From Shimwellia blattae DSM 4481 = NBRC 105725 (GTDB taxonomy: Bacteria > Pseudomonadota > Gammaproteobacteria > Enterobacterales > Enterobacteriaceae), in NCBI RefSeq assembly GCF_000262305.1, contig NC_017910.1, positions 2,046,001 to 2,110,000 of the forward strand: a stretch of 64,000 nucleotides of DNA, written 5' to 3'. The notes beneath the pieces were generated by a model, which had not been told where the DNA came from, did no database searches, and was given only the letters and a program-made list of their open reading frames with translations. Numbering within the stretch: position 1 is the stretch's first letter; every line of letters begins with the position of its first letter. Below are positions 7,905 through 16,210 of this stretch, one piece after another. The position numbers were made by a program, and so were the translations under genes.

Positions 7905-9337
7905 ACAAATTCATGCTCTCAGCCCTGGCCTGCGCGACGCTGCTGGCGGGCCCTGCCGGTGCCCAGACACCCCCGGATGCCTCGCTTATCGCCCGTGGCC
8001 ACGCGCTGGCTATCGCCTCAGACTGTATGGCCTGCCACACCGATACCCCCCACCAGGGAAAACCCTATGCCGGGGGCTACGGGATCGCCTCTCCGATGGG
8101 GACCATCTACGCCACCAATATTACCCCGTCTGTGCGCTATGGCATTGGCCGCTATACCGAAGCGCAGTTTGCCCGGGCACTGCGTGAAGGCATTCGCGGG
8201 GACGGGGCGCACCTCTACCCGGCTATGCCTTATACCGCCTATACCCGGCTCAGTGATGAGGATATCCACGCCCTGTACAGCTATTTTATGCACGGTGTCG
8301 CCCCGGTAGATACACCCCCGGAGGCGAAGACCGATCTGCCCTTTCCGTTTAATATCCGCCTGGTGATGGCGGCGTGGAACCTGCTCTACCTGGATAACGC
8401 CCGCTTTGTGCCCGACAGCCAGGCCACAGCGGAAATCAACGAAGGCGCCTGGCTGGTCCAGGGACCGGCGCACTGCGGCACCTGCCACACCCCGCGCAAT
8501 CTGATGATGGCAGAAGATCAGAAGCGGTATCTGGCAGGCGCCCAACTGGGCCCATGGTATGCCCCCAATATCAGCCCGGACGCTACCGACGGTATCGGTA
8601 GCTGGAGCGAGCAGCAGATTGTCGACTACCTGCGCACAGGCCGCGCCGAAGGTAAAGCCCAGGCCGCAGGCCCCATGGCGGAGGCCGTTGAGCACAGCCT
8701 GCAGTATCTGACGGCCCAGCAGCTCCATGCCATTGCTGCCTACCTGAAAACTGTCCCGGCACAGCCCGGCGATAATGATGTCGCCACAGCAACACCGGCC
8801 GACAACGGCAACACGAGTGGTGCCTGGAACGTGGAAAATAGCCTGCGGGGGAAAAACCCGCCAACGGCCAGCCACACCCTGACCAGTGGTGAGGCCCTGT
8901 ACAGCGGCTATTGCGCCAGTTGCCACCAGCCAGACGGCAGCGGCAGTGAGAACCAGGCCTACCCGGCGCTGACCCGTAATACGGTTACCGCAATGGGCAA
9001 CCCCTCCAACCTGATTGCGGCAATTTTATTTGGTGTCGACCGGACAACCGGCGGTCATCAGGTATTAATGCCGGCGTTTGGTGAGGGATCCTATGTGGGT
9101 GAACTTACTGATAAGCAAATTGCCGATATTGCAAACTTCGTTTTGCAGAAATACGGCAATGTCCGCGTAACGGTCACCCCGCAGGATGTTGCGCAAATAC
9201 GTGCTGGCGGGCCGAAGCCGTTTATTGCACAAGTGCAGCCGTTTATCATCCCGGGGATGGGGGTCGGCGGCATTATTGTGCTGGCGCTGATCATCTGGCT
9301 GCTGCGCCGACACCTGCGCAAACAGGCCAGTAAGTAA
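7901..9337 (+). CDS. Triheme cytochrome c subunit of sugar dehydrogenase
   Basis: A 478-residue protein with a signal peptide (MNKFMLSALACATLLAGPAGA), three c-type heme sites (CMACH 42-46, CGTCH 192-196, CASCH 338-342) and one C-terminal membrane helix near 446-468 followed by RRHLRK. This is the architecture of the cytochrome subunit that takes electrons from the FAD/Fe-S subunit and passes them to ubiquinone or an oxidase. The start is fixed by an ATGA overlap with the catalytic gene; an upstream in-frame ATG lies inside that gene and would remove the signal peptide. The operon ends here, with hairpins in the 120 bp that follow. Confidence 0.92.
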   Translation: MNKFMLSALACATLLAGPAGAQTPPDASLIARGHALAIASDCMACHTDTPHQGKPYAGGYGIASPMGTIYATNITPSVRYGIGRYTEAQFARALREGIRGDGAHLYPAMPYTAYTRLSDEDIHALYSYFMHGVAPVDTPPEAKTDLPFPFNIRLVMAAWNLLYLDNARFVPDSQATAEINEGAWLVQGPAHCGTCHTPRNLMMAEDQKRYLAGAQLGPWYAPNISPDATDGIGSWSEQQIVDYLRTGRAEGKAQAAGPMAEAVEHSLQYLTAQQLHAIAAYLKTVPAQPGDNDVATATPADNGNTSGAWNVENSLRGKNPPTASHTLTSGEALYSGYCASCHQPDGSGSENQAYPALTRNTVTAMGNPSNLIAAILFGVDRTTGGHQVLMPAFGEGSYVGELTDKQIADIANFVLQKYGNVRVTVTPQDVAQIRAGGPKPFIAQVQPFIIPGMGVGGIIVLALIIWLLRRHLRKQASK

Positions 9338-9410
9338 CCGGCAGAGACGCTTCGCGTCTGTGGTCCATTTACCAGCGGACCGGATACGAAGCGTGCGCCT
9401 TCACCATGAT

Positions 9411-9434
9411 AAAAGGCCACCCGCAGGTGGCCTT
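9411..9434 (-). terminator. Terminator downstream of the CigR-like gene
   Basis: AAGGCCAC (9413-9420) and GTGGCCTT (9427-9434) form a stem with a CCGCAG loop. On the minus strand it runs into TTTT, fitting termination of the CigR-like gene. A smaller hairpin AGACGC/GCGTCT follows the cytochrome gene on the other side. Confidence 0.65.
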
Positions 9435-9461
9435 CGTGATGATGCGCCTGCCGGGTGTTTG

Positions 9462-10034
9462 TCAGTCAAACACACCGTTAATAACGGCGGTCACAACGGC
9501 TGTGCTTAGTGCGACCAGTACTAAATCGTTACCAATGGCCTGCCATTCATATCCCGGATAATTTGGCAAATCATGCAGCATAGAGGCGGGTAAGGATTTC
9601 TTTGCAATTCCCGGGGGCAACGTTTTACCGCGCGCAACATTTTTGGCAATACCCGGAGGGAGGGATTTATACCCCACCAGCCCGTAATTAACGGCCAGTG
9701 AGCGGGCCCGGGAGAAGCTGATATCCGCGTCTACATGGTCTGGTTTACCGTAGCTTTTGCGGCTGTCGCGATCTTCCTTAGACTTGTCGTTTCCCTGCCC
9801 TTTGCCCTGGTTCGCGCCACTTTTGCCGTTATTGCCGTTGCCGTGGTTACCGTTGTTGCCATGATTACCACCGCCGCTGTTGCCATGATTACCACCACCA
9901 CTGTTACCATGACCACCACCGTTACCGCCGCCGTTACCACCACCGTTACCGGGGTTCGCGTAAGCGGGGGCTGCAAGCATGGCGAGTGAGATAACCGCCG
10001 CAAGTGCAGTTTTGAGAGTGCGACGCTTAAACAT
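9462..10034 (-). CDS. CigR/RcnB-like protein with Gly/Asn/His-rich repeats
   Basis: A 190-residue secreted or inner-membrane protein. A signal peptide ends near AYA-NPG (residue 26), followed by a low-complexity tract of GNGGG, GNSGGG and NHGN units up to about residue 75. Then come a charged stretch and the paired motifs KSLPPGIAKNVARG and KTLPPGIAKK typical of CigR-family proteins, and a C-terminal hydrophobic segment (DLVLVALSTAVVTAVINGVFD). Salmonella CigR is an anti-virulence factor in SPI-3, but most family members are uncharacterised, so that role should not be assumed. It stands alone with its own terminator. Confidence 0.78.
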   Translation of the reverse strand: MFKRRTLKTALAAVISLAMLAAPAYANPGNGGGNGGGNGGGHGNSGGGNHGNSGGGNHGNNGNHGNGNNGKSGANQGKGQGNDKSKEDRDSRKSYGKPDHVDADISFSRARSLAVNYGLVGYKSLPPGIAKNVARGKTLPPGIAKKSLPASMLHDLPNYPGYEWQAIGNDLVLVALSTAVVTAVINGVFD

Positions 10035-10234
10035 GATGATTATTCCTTAAAGTTAATTTAACGCTTTGAACATAGAACAGGCATAACGCATTAACAATCT
10101 CATGCTTTCTTATTTTGCGGTGATCCGGGCCAGATGCTATAGCGCTGTAAAACGCGCTGGCATTTAGTGCGGTAATCCGTACCATACGCCCATACTTTTT
10201 TTGCTGGCCGCGCCAGCCCCTGAGACAGAGCACC

Positions 10235-11170
10235 ATGCAAGACAACCAGGATATTACCCGGAAAGATCAGTACAACCTTAACAAACTTCAGAAACGCCTG
10301 CGTCGCAATGTGGGCGAAGCGATTGCCGATTTCAACATGATAGAAGACGGCGACCGGATCATGGTTTGCCTCTCTGGCGGGAAAGACAGCTACACCATGC
10401 TGGAGATCCTGCGTAATCTGCAACAGAGCGCCCCCATCTCGTTCAGCCTGGTGGCGGTCAACCTTGATCAGAAGCAGCCCGGCTTCCCGGAGCATATTCT
10501 GCCCGCCTATCTGGAAAGCATTGGCGTTGAATATAAGATTGTTGAAGAGAACACCTACGGGATCGTTAAAGAGAAAATCCCGGAAGGGAAAACCACCTGC
10601 TCCCTGTGCTCCCGCCTGCGCCGCGGTATTCTCTACCGCACCGCCAGCGAACTGGGGGCAACCAAAATAGCCCTTGGTCACCACCGGGACGATATTTTAC
10701 AAACCCTGTTTCTCAACATGTTCTACGGCGGGAAAATGAAAGGCATGCCGCCGAAACTGATGAGCGACGACGGCAAACACATCGTGATCCGCCCGCTGGC
10801 ATACTGCCGCGAGAAGGACATTCAGCGCTTTTCCGATGCGCGAAACTTCCCGATAATCCCCTGCAATCTGTGTGGCTCCCAGCCTAATCTCCAGCGTCAG
10901 GTGATTGCCGAAATGCTGCGCGACTGGGATAAACGCTACCCGGGGCGTATCGAAACCATGTTCAGCGCCATGCAGAATGTGGTGCCCTCTCACCTGTGTG
11001 ATACCAGTCTGTTTGATTTTGCCGGGATCCGGCACGGCAGCGAGGTGGTCGACGGGGGCGATATTGCGTTTGATCGCCAGGAGATCCCGCTGGCACCGGC
11101 AGGCTGGCAGCCAGAGGAAGAGGACGCCCCTCACGAAGAGATGCGCCTGAATGTGGTGGAAGTAAAATAA
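10235..11170 (+). CDS. ttcA: tRNA 2-thiocytidine(32) synthetase TtcA
   Basis: Thiolates C32 of certain tRNAs using ATP, an Fe-S cluster and sulfur from IscS. The PP-loop SGGKDS is at residues 47-52, and two CxxC pairs (TTCSLCSRLRRG and IIPCNLCGSQPN) hold the cluster. The 311-residue length is normal. The gene lies directly upstream of convergent dbpA, as in E. coli. The 200 bp before it, shared with the divergent CigR-like gene, must hold both promoters, but I cannot place them with confidence. Confidence 0.97.
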   Translation: MQDNQDITRKDQYNLNKLQKRLRRNVGEAIADFNMIEDGDRIMVCLSGGKDSYTMLEILRNLQQSAPISFSLVAVNLDQKQPGFPEHILPAYLESIGVEYKIVEENTYGIVKEKIPEGKTTCSLCSRLRRGILYRTASELGATKIALGHHRDDILQTLFLNMFYGGKMKGMPPKLMSDDGKHIVIRPLAYCREKDIQRFSDARNFPIIPCNLCGSQPNLQRQVIAEMLRDWDKRYPGRIETMFSAMQNVVPSHLCDTSLFDFAGIRHGSEVVDGGDIAFDRQEIPLAPAGWQPEEEDAPHEEMRLNVVEVK

Positions 11171-11175
11171 CCCGC

Positions 11176-11201
11176 ACTCAGGCCCGGCCCCGGGCCTGAG
11201 T
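11176..11201. terminator. 26-nt palindrome between ttcA and dbpA
   Basis: ACTCAGGCCCGG and CCGGGCCTGAGT pair perfectly over 12 bp with a 2-nt centre. It sits between two convergent stop codons 40 bp apart and probably ends both transcripts, although neither side has a T-tract. Confidence 0.6.
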
Positions 11202-11210
11202 GACTGGCCG

Positions 11211-12581
11211 CTATTTCAGCAGCCGCACTTTACAGGTTTTGCCTTTGATTTTCCCGCCCTGGAGCTGTTTCCAGGCCTGCCGGGCCACGTCCTGGCGCAC
11301 CGCCACATATGCGTGGGTTGCTGAAAGCGTAATCCTGCCGATATCCTCACCCGCCAGGCCAATATCCCCGGTCAGCGCCCCCAGAATATCCCCGGGGCGC
11401 ATTTTGGCCTTTTTACCGCCGTCAATGCACAGGGTTGCCATGGGCGCTTTCAGGGGCACCAGCGGTTTGCTGACCGGTGGCAGCCACTCAGGGGTGATAT
11501 GGAGCATGTCAGAGAGGATAGCCGCCCGCTGGGCCTCTTCCGGGGCACAGAAGCTCACCGCCAGCCCGCTGTTACCCGCCCGGGCAGTACGCCCGATACG
11601 GTGGACATGCACTTCAGGATCCCAGGCCAGCTCATAGTTGACCACCATCTCCAGCGCTTTAATGTCCAGCCCGCGCGCCGCCACATCGGTCGCCACCAGT
11701 ACCCGGGTGCTGCCGTTGGCAAAGCGCACCAGGGTTTGGTCGCGATCGCGCTGCTCCATATCCCCGTGCAGGGCCAGCGCCTCCTGGCCCGCGTCGTTCA
11801 GGGCGTCGCACACCTCCTGGCAATCTTTACGGGTGTTGCAGAACACCACGCAGGAGGCCGGGCGGTGCTGGCTCAGCAGGCTTTGCAGCAGCGCAATCTT
11901 GCCGCGCCGTGGCACATCATAAAACTGCTGCTCAATCGCCGGTAAGTTATCGACCCGGTCAATTTCAATGGTCTGCGGGTCACGCTGTACCCGGGCGCTG
12001 ATCGCCGCAATCCCTTCCGGCCAGGTGGCGGAGAACAGCAGCGTCTGGCGGCGCGGCGGCACACTGTCCAGCACCTGATTAATCGCCTCGCTGAACCCCA
12101 TATCCAGCATCCGGTCCGCCTCATCCAGCACCAGGGTTTGCAGCGCGTCCAGCTTTACGGTGCCCTTTTGCAGGTGATCCACCAGGCGCCCGGGGGTCGC
12201 CACAATAATATGCGGCGCATGCTGCAGTGAGTCCCGCTGGGGGCCAAAAGGCTGGCCGCCACACAGGGTGAGGATTTTGATATTCGGCAGGAAGCGGGCC
12301 AGGCGGCGTAGCTCCCCCGCCACCTGATCGGCCAGCTCCCGGGTCGGGCACAGGACCAGCGCCTGGGTGGCAAACTGGCCGGCATCAATTTTCGGCAACA
12401 GCCCTACCCCGAACGCCGCGGTTTTACCGCTGCCGGTCTGCGCCTGTACCCGCACATCTTTTCCGGCCAGCACAACCGGCAGCGCCGCGGCCTGTACCGG
12501 CGTCATCGCGCTGTAGCCAAGGGATTCCAGGTTATCCAGCAGCGCGGCGGGTAGCGTATTCAGGGTAGCAAAAGCAGTCAC
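11211..12581 (-). CDS. dbpA: ATP-dependent RNA helicase DbpA
   Basis: A DEAD-box helicase that acts on 23S rRNA hairpin 92 during 50S assembly. Visible motifs are MTPVQAAALP (Q motif), AQTGSGKTA (I), PTRELA (Ia), LDEADRMLDMGF (II), FSATWP (III), VATDVAARGLDI (V) and HRIGRTARAG (VI). The C-terminal RNA-binding domain (KAKMRPGDILGALTGDIGL to KIKGKTCKVRLLK) gives 23S specificity. I place the start at the GTG encoding VTAFATLN (456 residues), which matches the E. coli protein; GAGAG lies upstream. An ATG five codons earlier is the alternative. Confidence 0.97.
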   Translation of the reverse strand: MTAFATLNTLPAALLDNLESLGYSAMTPVQAAALPVVLAGKDVRVQAQTGSGKTAAFGVGLLPKIDAGQFATQALVLCPTRELADQVAGELRRLARFLPNIKILTLCGGQPFGPQRDSLQHAPHIIVATPGRLVDHLQKGTVKLDALQTLVLDEADRMLDMGFSEAINQVLDSVPPRRQTLLFSATWPEGIAAISARVQRDPQTIEIDRVDNLPAIEQQFYDVPRRGKIALLQSLLSQHRPASCVVFCNTRKDCQEVCDALNDAGQEALALHGDMEQRDRDQTLVRFANGSTRVLVATDVAARGLDIKALEMVVNYELAWDPEVHVHRIGRTARAGNSGLAVSFCAPEEAQRAAILSDMLHITPEWLPPVSKPLVPLKAPMATLCIDGGKKAKMRPGDILGALTGDIGLAGEDIGRITLSATHAYVAVRQDVARQAWKQLQGGKIKGKTCKVRLLK

Positions 12582-12718
12582 GGTGATTTCTCTCATGGGA
12601 CAAAATTAGCAGGGGGCGTATCCTCGCAGATCTGCGCACAGAACGCGACAATTTAATCGGTTTTACCCGTGGGCCGGGGGGGCTGGCACTGCAATGCTGT
12701 TTGCCGCCAGCGATGCAC

Positions 12719-12838
12719 AAAAAAAAGCCGGCTATCAGCCGGCGTTGTACGAATCAATTGTGCTATGCAGTAATTCAAAAAAAGGAAGTAAGACAATATG
12801 GAGCGCAACGCCCATCGCTTGACGTTGCATTCACCTGC
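12719..12838 (-). ncRNA. fnrS: FNR-activated small RNA FnrS
   Basis: FnrS is made without oxygen and represses mRNAs of aerobic enzymes with Hfq. Read on the minus strand, the sequence begins GCAGGTGAATGCAACGTC at 12838, runs through conserved GATGGGCGTTGCGCTCC and a TTGTCTTACTTCC segment, and ends in the stem GCCGGCT/AGCCGGC followed by eight T residues (12719-12726). It lies between dbpA and zntB, the same place as in E. coli. A -10 (CAATAT, 12845-12850) and an FNR box sit at the expected distances. Confidence 0.95.
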
Positions 12839-12873
12839 GAGACCGATATTGCGCCAGTCCAGTGTTTTTTTTA

Positions 12874-12887
12874 TTGATATCGCTCAA
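12874..12887 (-). promoter_or_regulatory. FNR box of fnrS
   Basis: TTGATATCGCTCAA matches the FNR consensus TTGAT-N4-ATCAA at nine of ten positions. Its centre is about 42 bp upstream of the inferred FnrS start, the class II activator spacing. Confidence 0.88.
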
Positions 12888-12932
12888 TTTTGCTCAGGTT
12901 TACCCGGTGTCTCCGGTTAAAAATGTGATGTC

Positions 12933-13916
12933 TTACAGCCATTTACTTCTGTGCAACCACCATATAACACCGCTAATCAGCATCACTAACATAATGCAAA
13001 ACAGGCTAAACCCCAGGGGCCAGCTCCCCCCGGGGATCCCCCCAAGGTTGACCCCAAAAAGCCCGGTCAGAAAGGTGCTGGGCAGGAATACCATCGCCAT
13101 CAGCGACATGGTGTAACTGCGCCGGGTCAGGGATTCCTGCATCACCTGGGCGATTTCGTCTGACATGACCGCCGTGCGGGCGATACAGGCGTCCACCTCA
13201 TCCAGCCCGCGCCCCAGGCGATCGGCAATATCCTGCATCCGCCGGCGCTGATCGTCGTTCATCCAGCTTAAGCGCTCACTGGCAAGCCGGGCATAAACAT
13301 CCCGCTGGGGCGCCATATAGCGGCGCATCACAATGAGCTGTTTGCGGGTCAGCGCCAGAAAGCCCCGTGGGGGAATTTGCTGATCGAGCAAATTGTCCTC
13401 AAGGTCGATGATCCGGTCATGGAGATCTTCAATAAACTCATTTGAGTGATCGGTCATGGCATCACAGACATCCACCAGCCAGGAGCCGCAATCCACAGGC
13501 CCGGTTCCCTCATTGAGATCGTTGACCACATCGTCCAGCGCCAGCACCCGGCGCTGGCGGGTTGAGATAATCATCCGCTCGTCCATATAGACCCGCACCG
13601 CCACCATCTGGTCCGGGCGCTCATCGGTACTGCCATTAATGCAGCGCAGGGTCAGCAGTGTCCCCTCACCAAGGCGCGATACCCGCGGGCGGGTACTTTC
13701 GCCGGATAACGCGTCCCGGGCCACATTCGGCAACAGTGGCGTGGTCTCCAGCCATTTCATGCTCTCCTGGTTGGAATAATTAAGATGCAACCAGCAGGGG
13801 TTATTTTTGTCTATCTGATCCTTATCCTCCAGCGGGCGCACCCCGCCTTTGCCATCCAGTTGTAAGGCAAACACTGCGTCCTGCACGTTCAGTTGTGAAC
13901 CTTGAAGTGACTCCAC
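12933..13916 (-). CDS. zntB: Zinc transporter ZntB (CorA/MIT superfamily)
   Basis: A pentameric inner-membrane zinc transporter with a large cytoplasmic N-terminal funnel. Two membrane helices lie at the C-terminus, the first followed by the GVN signature (FLTGLFGVNLGG) and the second ending in WWLHRSKWL. I choose the GTG encoding VESLQGSQLN because it gives 327 residues as in E. coli and GGAG lies 6 nt upstream; ATG codons at 13919 and 13964 are alternatives. The FnrS gene follows on the same strand. Confidence 0.95.
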   Translation of the reverse strand: MESLQGSQLNVQDAVFALQLDGKGGVRPLEDKDQIDKNNPCWLHLNYSNQESMKWLETTPLLPNVARDALSGESTRPRVSRLGEGTLLTLRCINGSTDERPDQMVAVRVYMDERMIISTRQRRVLALDDVVNDLNEGTGPVDCGSWLVDVCDAMTDHSNEFIEDLHDRIIDLEDNLLDQQIPPRGFLALTRKQLIVMRRYMAPQRDVYARLASERLSWMNDDQRRRMQDIADRLGRGLDEVDACIARTAVMSDEIAQVMQESLTRRSYTMSLMAMVFLPSTFLTGLFGVNLGGIPGGSWPLGFSLFCIMLVMLISGVIWWLHRSKWL

Positions 13917-14130
13917 CATTAACTCCATCATTTCTGACGTAATATTTACAGTCAGTCTAGCCATCGGGCGCCGTTAAGCAATGCCATATGTGCCACTAAC
14001 GCCCGCAACCGTTTCACTCCCGCGGATAAGACTCAGATACGTCTGTAATCGCGCCTGGCGGGTATTCCTGAGCGGCTGCTCATGGTATACCAACCTGGCT
14101 TTCATACTGAGAAGGCAGCGAGGAGAAGCA

Positions 14131-14331
14131 ATGAAGAAGTATGCAATGATTCTGGCCGTCATCCTGTCCGCCAGCGCGGTAAGCGGTTGTGTGTACCATG
14201 ACGGGCACCACAACCGGCACCATGGTGATTATCACGGTGGATATCATGGTAACCACGGTAATTATGGCGGGCACGGCGGATACGGTGACCACAAAGGTGG
14301 TTATGGCGGTTCTGGCCGCGGGCACCGTTAA
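14131..14331 (+). CDS. Small His/Gly-rich lipoprotein
   Basis: A 66-residue protein with a lipoprotein signal (MKKYAMILAVILSASAVSGC, lipobox VSGC) whose mature part is almost only His, Gly, Tyr, Asn and Asp (HDGHHNRHHGDYHGGYHG). The start has an excellent ribosome-binding site (GCGAGGAGAAGCA) and a bidirectional terminator follows, so it is a real monocistronic gene although I recognise no family. The dense histidines suggest metal binding at the membrane, and it lies next to the zinc transporter gene zntB on the opposite strand; both points are inference. Confidence 0.75.
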   Translation: MKKYAMILAVILSASAVSGCVYHDGHHNRHHGDYHGGYHGNHGNYGGHGGYGDHKGGYGGSGRGHR

Positions 14332-14342
14332 TCTTTTCCATG

Positions 14343-14373
14343 AAAAAGCCCGCATCAGTTTGCGGGCTTTTTT
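14343..14373. terminator. Bidirectional terminator between the lipoprotein gene and mppA
   Basis: AAAAAGCCCGCA and TGCGGGCTTTTTT flank a TCAGTT loop. A- and T-tracts on both sides allow termination of both convergent genes. Confidence 0.9.
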
Positions 14374-14380
14374 ACACCGG

Positions 14381-16003
14381 TTAATGCCGGATAATGTACA
14401 TCTGCTGGCTGTAGGCCATATCCTCCGGGTTATTAATAGGATACCCCTTCACCCACGGTTTAATCAGTCGCCCGTTCGTGTACTGGTAGATCGGCGCAAT
14501 CGGTGCCTGCTCTGCAATGATCTTTTCCGCCAGGTTGTACTCTTTGTTCCGCGCCACGGTGGTGGTCTCCCGGCTCGCCTGATCGAGCAATTTGTCGTAC
14601 GCCGGGCTACTGAAGCGGGCAATATTTCCGCTGTGTGTTGAGGTCAGCAGCGACAGGAAGCTGGAGGCCTCATTGTAGTCTCCCACCCAGGAGGCACGGA
14701 CCACATCAAAATTGCCGGTGTTGCGGCTGTCGATATAGGTCTTCCACTCCTGGTTCTGGAGCTTCACATTCACCCCCAGGTTCTGGCGCCACATTGAGGA
14801 AACCGCAATCGCAATTTTCTGGTGGTTTTCTGAGGTGTTATACAGCAGCGTCAGCTTCAGGGGTTTGGCGGGGCCATACCCGGCCGCGGCCAGCAGCGTT
14901 TTGGCCTGGGCATTACGCTCTGCCTGGCTCATGCCCTCAAACAGAGAAGCCTGCGGGGTGAACCCGGCGGTAACTTCCGGCGTGAAGTGCCAGGCCGGTT
15001 TTTCACCGGTGCCGAGGACCTTATCGGCGATGATCTGGCGATCGATAGTCAGGCTCAGCGCCAGGCGCACCCGGGGATCGGCCGTCGGCCCTTTACGGGT
15101 GTTAAACGCGTAGTAATACGTGCCCAGTTGCGGCGGGGTAAAGACCTGATCGGGGATCTCTTTTTTCAGTTTCTGATACAGGTTCTTCGGGAATGACTCG
15201 GTAATATCCAGATCCCCTGCCAGGTAACGCTTGGTGGCGGCAGACTCCTGGTTAATCGGCACGAAGGTCACCTTCGTCAGAACTGTGTTCCCGTGATCCC
15301 AATACTGCTTATTCGGCTGCAGCACAATCTTTTCATTCACCACCCGGGACTGTAAAACAAACGCCCCGTTCCCCACCAGATTCCCCGGCCGGGTCCAGTC
15401 ATTGCCAAACTTCTCAAGGTTGCTTTTGTTCACCGGAAACAGGGAGAAATTGGCCGTCAGCGCCGGGAAAAACGGCACCGGTTTATCCAGTTTGACCTGT
15501 AGCGTGTGGGCATCTGTTGCCGTGACGCCGAGCGTCTGCGGTGCGGATTTCCCGTCAATGATAGCCTGGGCATTAGCAATACCGGCAAGGGCGGCAAAAG
15601 AGGCAAACGGCGAGGTGGTTTGCGGATCCACCAGGCGCTGCCAGGCATAAACAAAGTCCTGCGCCGTCACCGGCTGGCCGTTACTCCAGCGCGCGTTATC
15701 GCGCAGTGTGAAGGTCCAGATGCGGTTATCGTTACTCTTCCAGCGGGTAGCCACCGCAGGGATGATATTGCCCTTCTCATCCTGGCTGACCAGCCCTTCA
15801 AACAGATCGCGGATCACTTCAATTTCCGGTAACCCTACGGCTTTGGCCGGATCCAGTGATGCCGGTTCATCTTTGATGTGCCTTACCAGCTCCTGTTTAT
15901 CCGCCAGAACAGCCCCTGGGGCCACCACAGCCGACCAGGCCGGGGTGGCAAAAGCAGCGGCCAGAAATAGCGCAAGGCCGGAAACGCGTGCAGTAAATTG
16001 CAT
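14381..16003 (-). CDS. mppA: Periplasmic murein peptide-binding protein MppA
   Basis: Binds murein tripeptide and delivers it to the oligopeptide permease for recycling. The 540 residues carry a signal peptide ending at PAWS-AVV (about residue 24) and the family 5 solute-binding fold (IWTFTLRDNARWSNGQPVTAQDFVYAWQ is represented by its WSNG and FVYAWQRL motifs). It is close to both MppA and OppA; I favour MppA because mpaA and ycjG, the next two steps in murein peptide use, are adjacent and no oppBCDF permease genes are present. The roughly 200 bp between it and mpaA holds only a short GCGGGA/TCCCGC hairpin. Confidence 0.88.
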   Translation of the reverse strand: MQFTARVSGLALFLAAAFATPAWSAVVAPGAVLADKQELVRHIKDEPASLDPAKAVGLPEIEVIRDLFEGLVSQDEKGNIIPAVATRWKSNDNRIWTFTLRDNARWSNGQPVTAQDFVYAWQRLVDPQTTSPFASFAALAGIANAQAIIDGKSAPQTLGVTATDAHTLQVKLDKPVPFFPALTANFSLFPVNKSNLEKFGNDWTRPGNLVGNGAFVLQSRVVNEKIVLQPNKQYWDHGNTVLTKVTFVPINQESAATKRYLAGDLDITESFPKNLYQKLKKEIPDQVFTPPQLGTYYYAFNTRKGPTADPRVRLALSLTIDRQIIADKVLGTGEKPAWHFTPEVTAGFTPQASLFEGMSQAERNAQAKTLLAAAGYGPAKPLKLTLLYNTSENHQKIAIAVSSMWRQNLGVNVKLQNQEWKTYIDSRNTGNFDVVRASWVGDYNEASSFLSLLTSTHSGNIARFSSPAYDKLLDQASRETTTVARNKEYNLAEKIIAEQAPIAPIYQYTNGRLIKPWVKGYPINNPEDMAYSQQMYIIRH

Positions 16004-16210
16004 AAATCACCTGTGGTCAGGGCGGGAAGATCCCGCAGCGAAATTATTATCTTTTTGTCAGCACGCCAGCCCCGCTGGCATGCAACGCACTGAATAGTGT
16101 GGTCTTACAACCTGATGCTGTAAAGCCCCGGACCGTGCGGACGACTCCCGATTTAGCGCCAGAAGGGTATACTTGCCAGACAAAATCCGCGAGTGATAAG
16201 ACAGGCTATC

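Noticed and set aside
9829..9960. Regular trinucleotide-like repeats that could look like a CRISPR or satellite array
   Set aside because: They are codons of the Gly/Asn/His-rich tract of the CigR-like protein; there are no spacers.
12862..13116. 84-codon + strand frame across the FNR box and the zntB end
   Set aside because: Overlaps a regulatory site and the conserved zntB C-terminus; no family.
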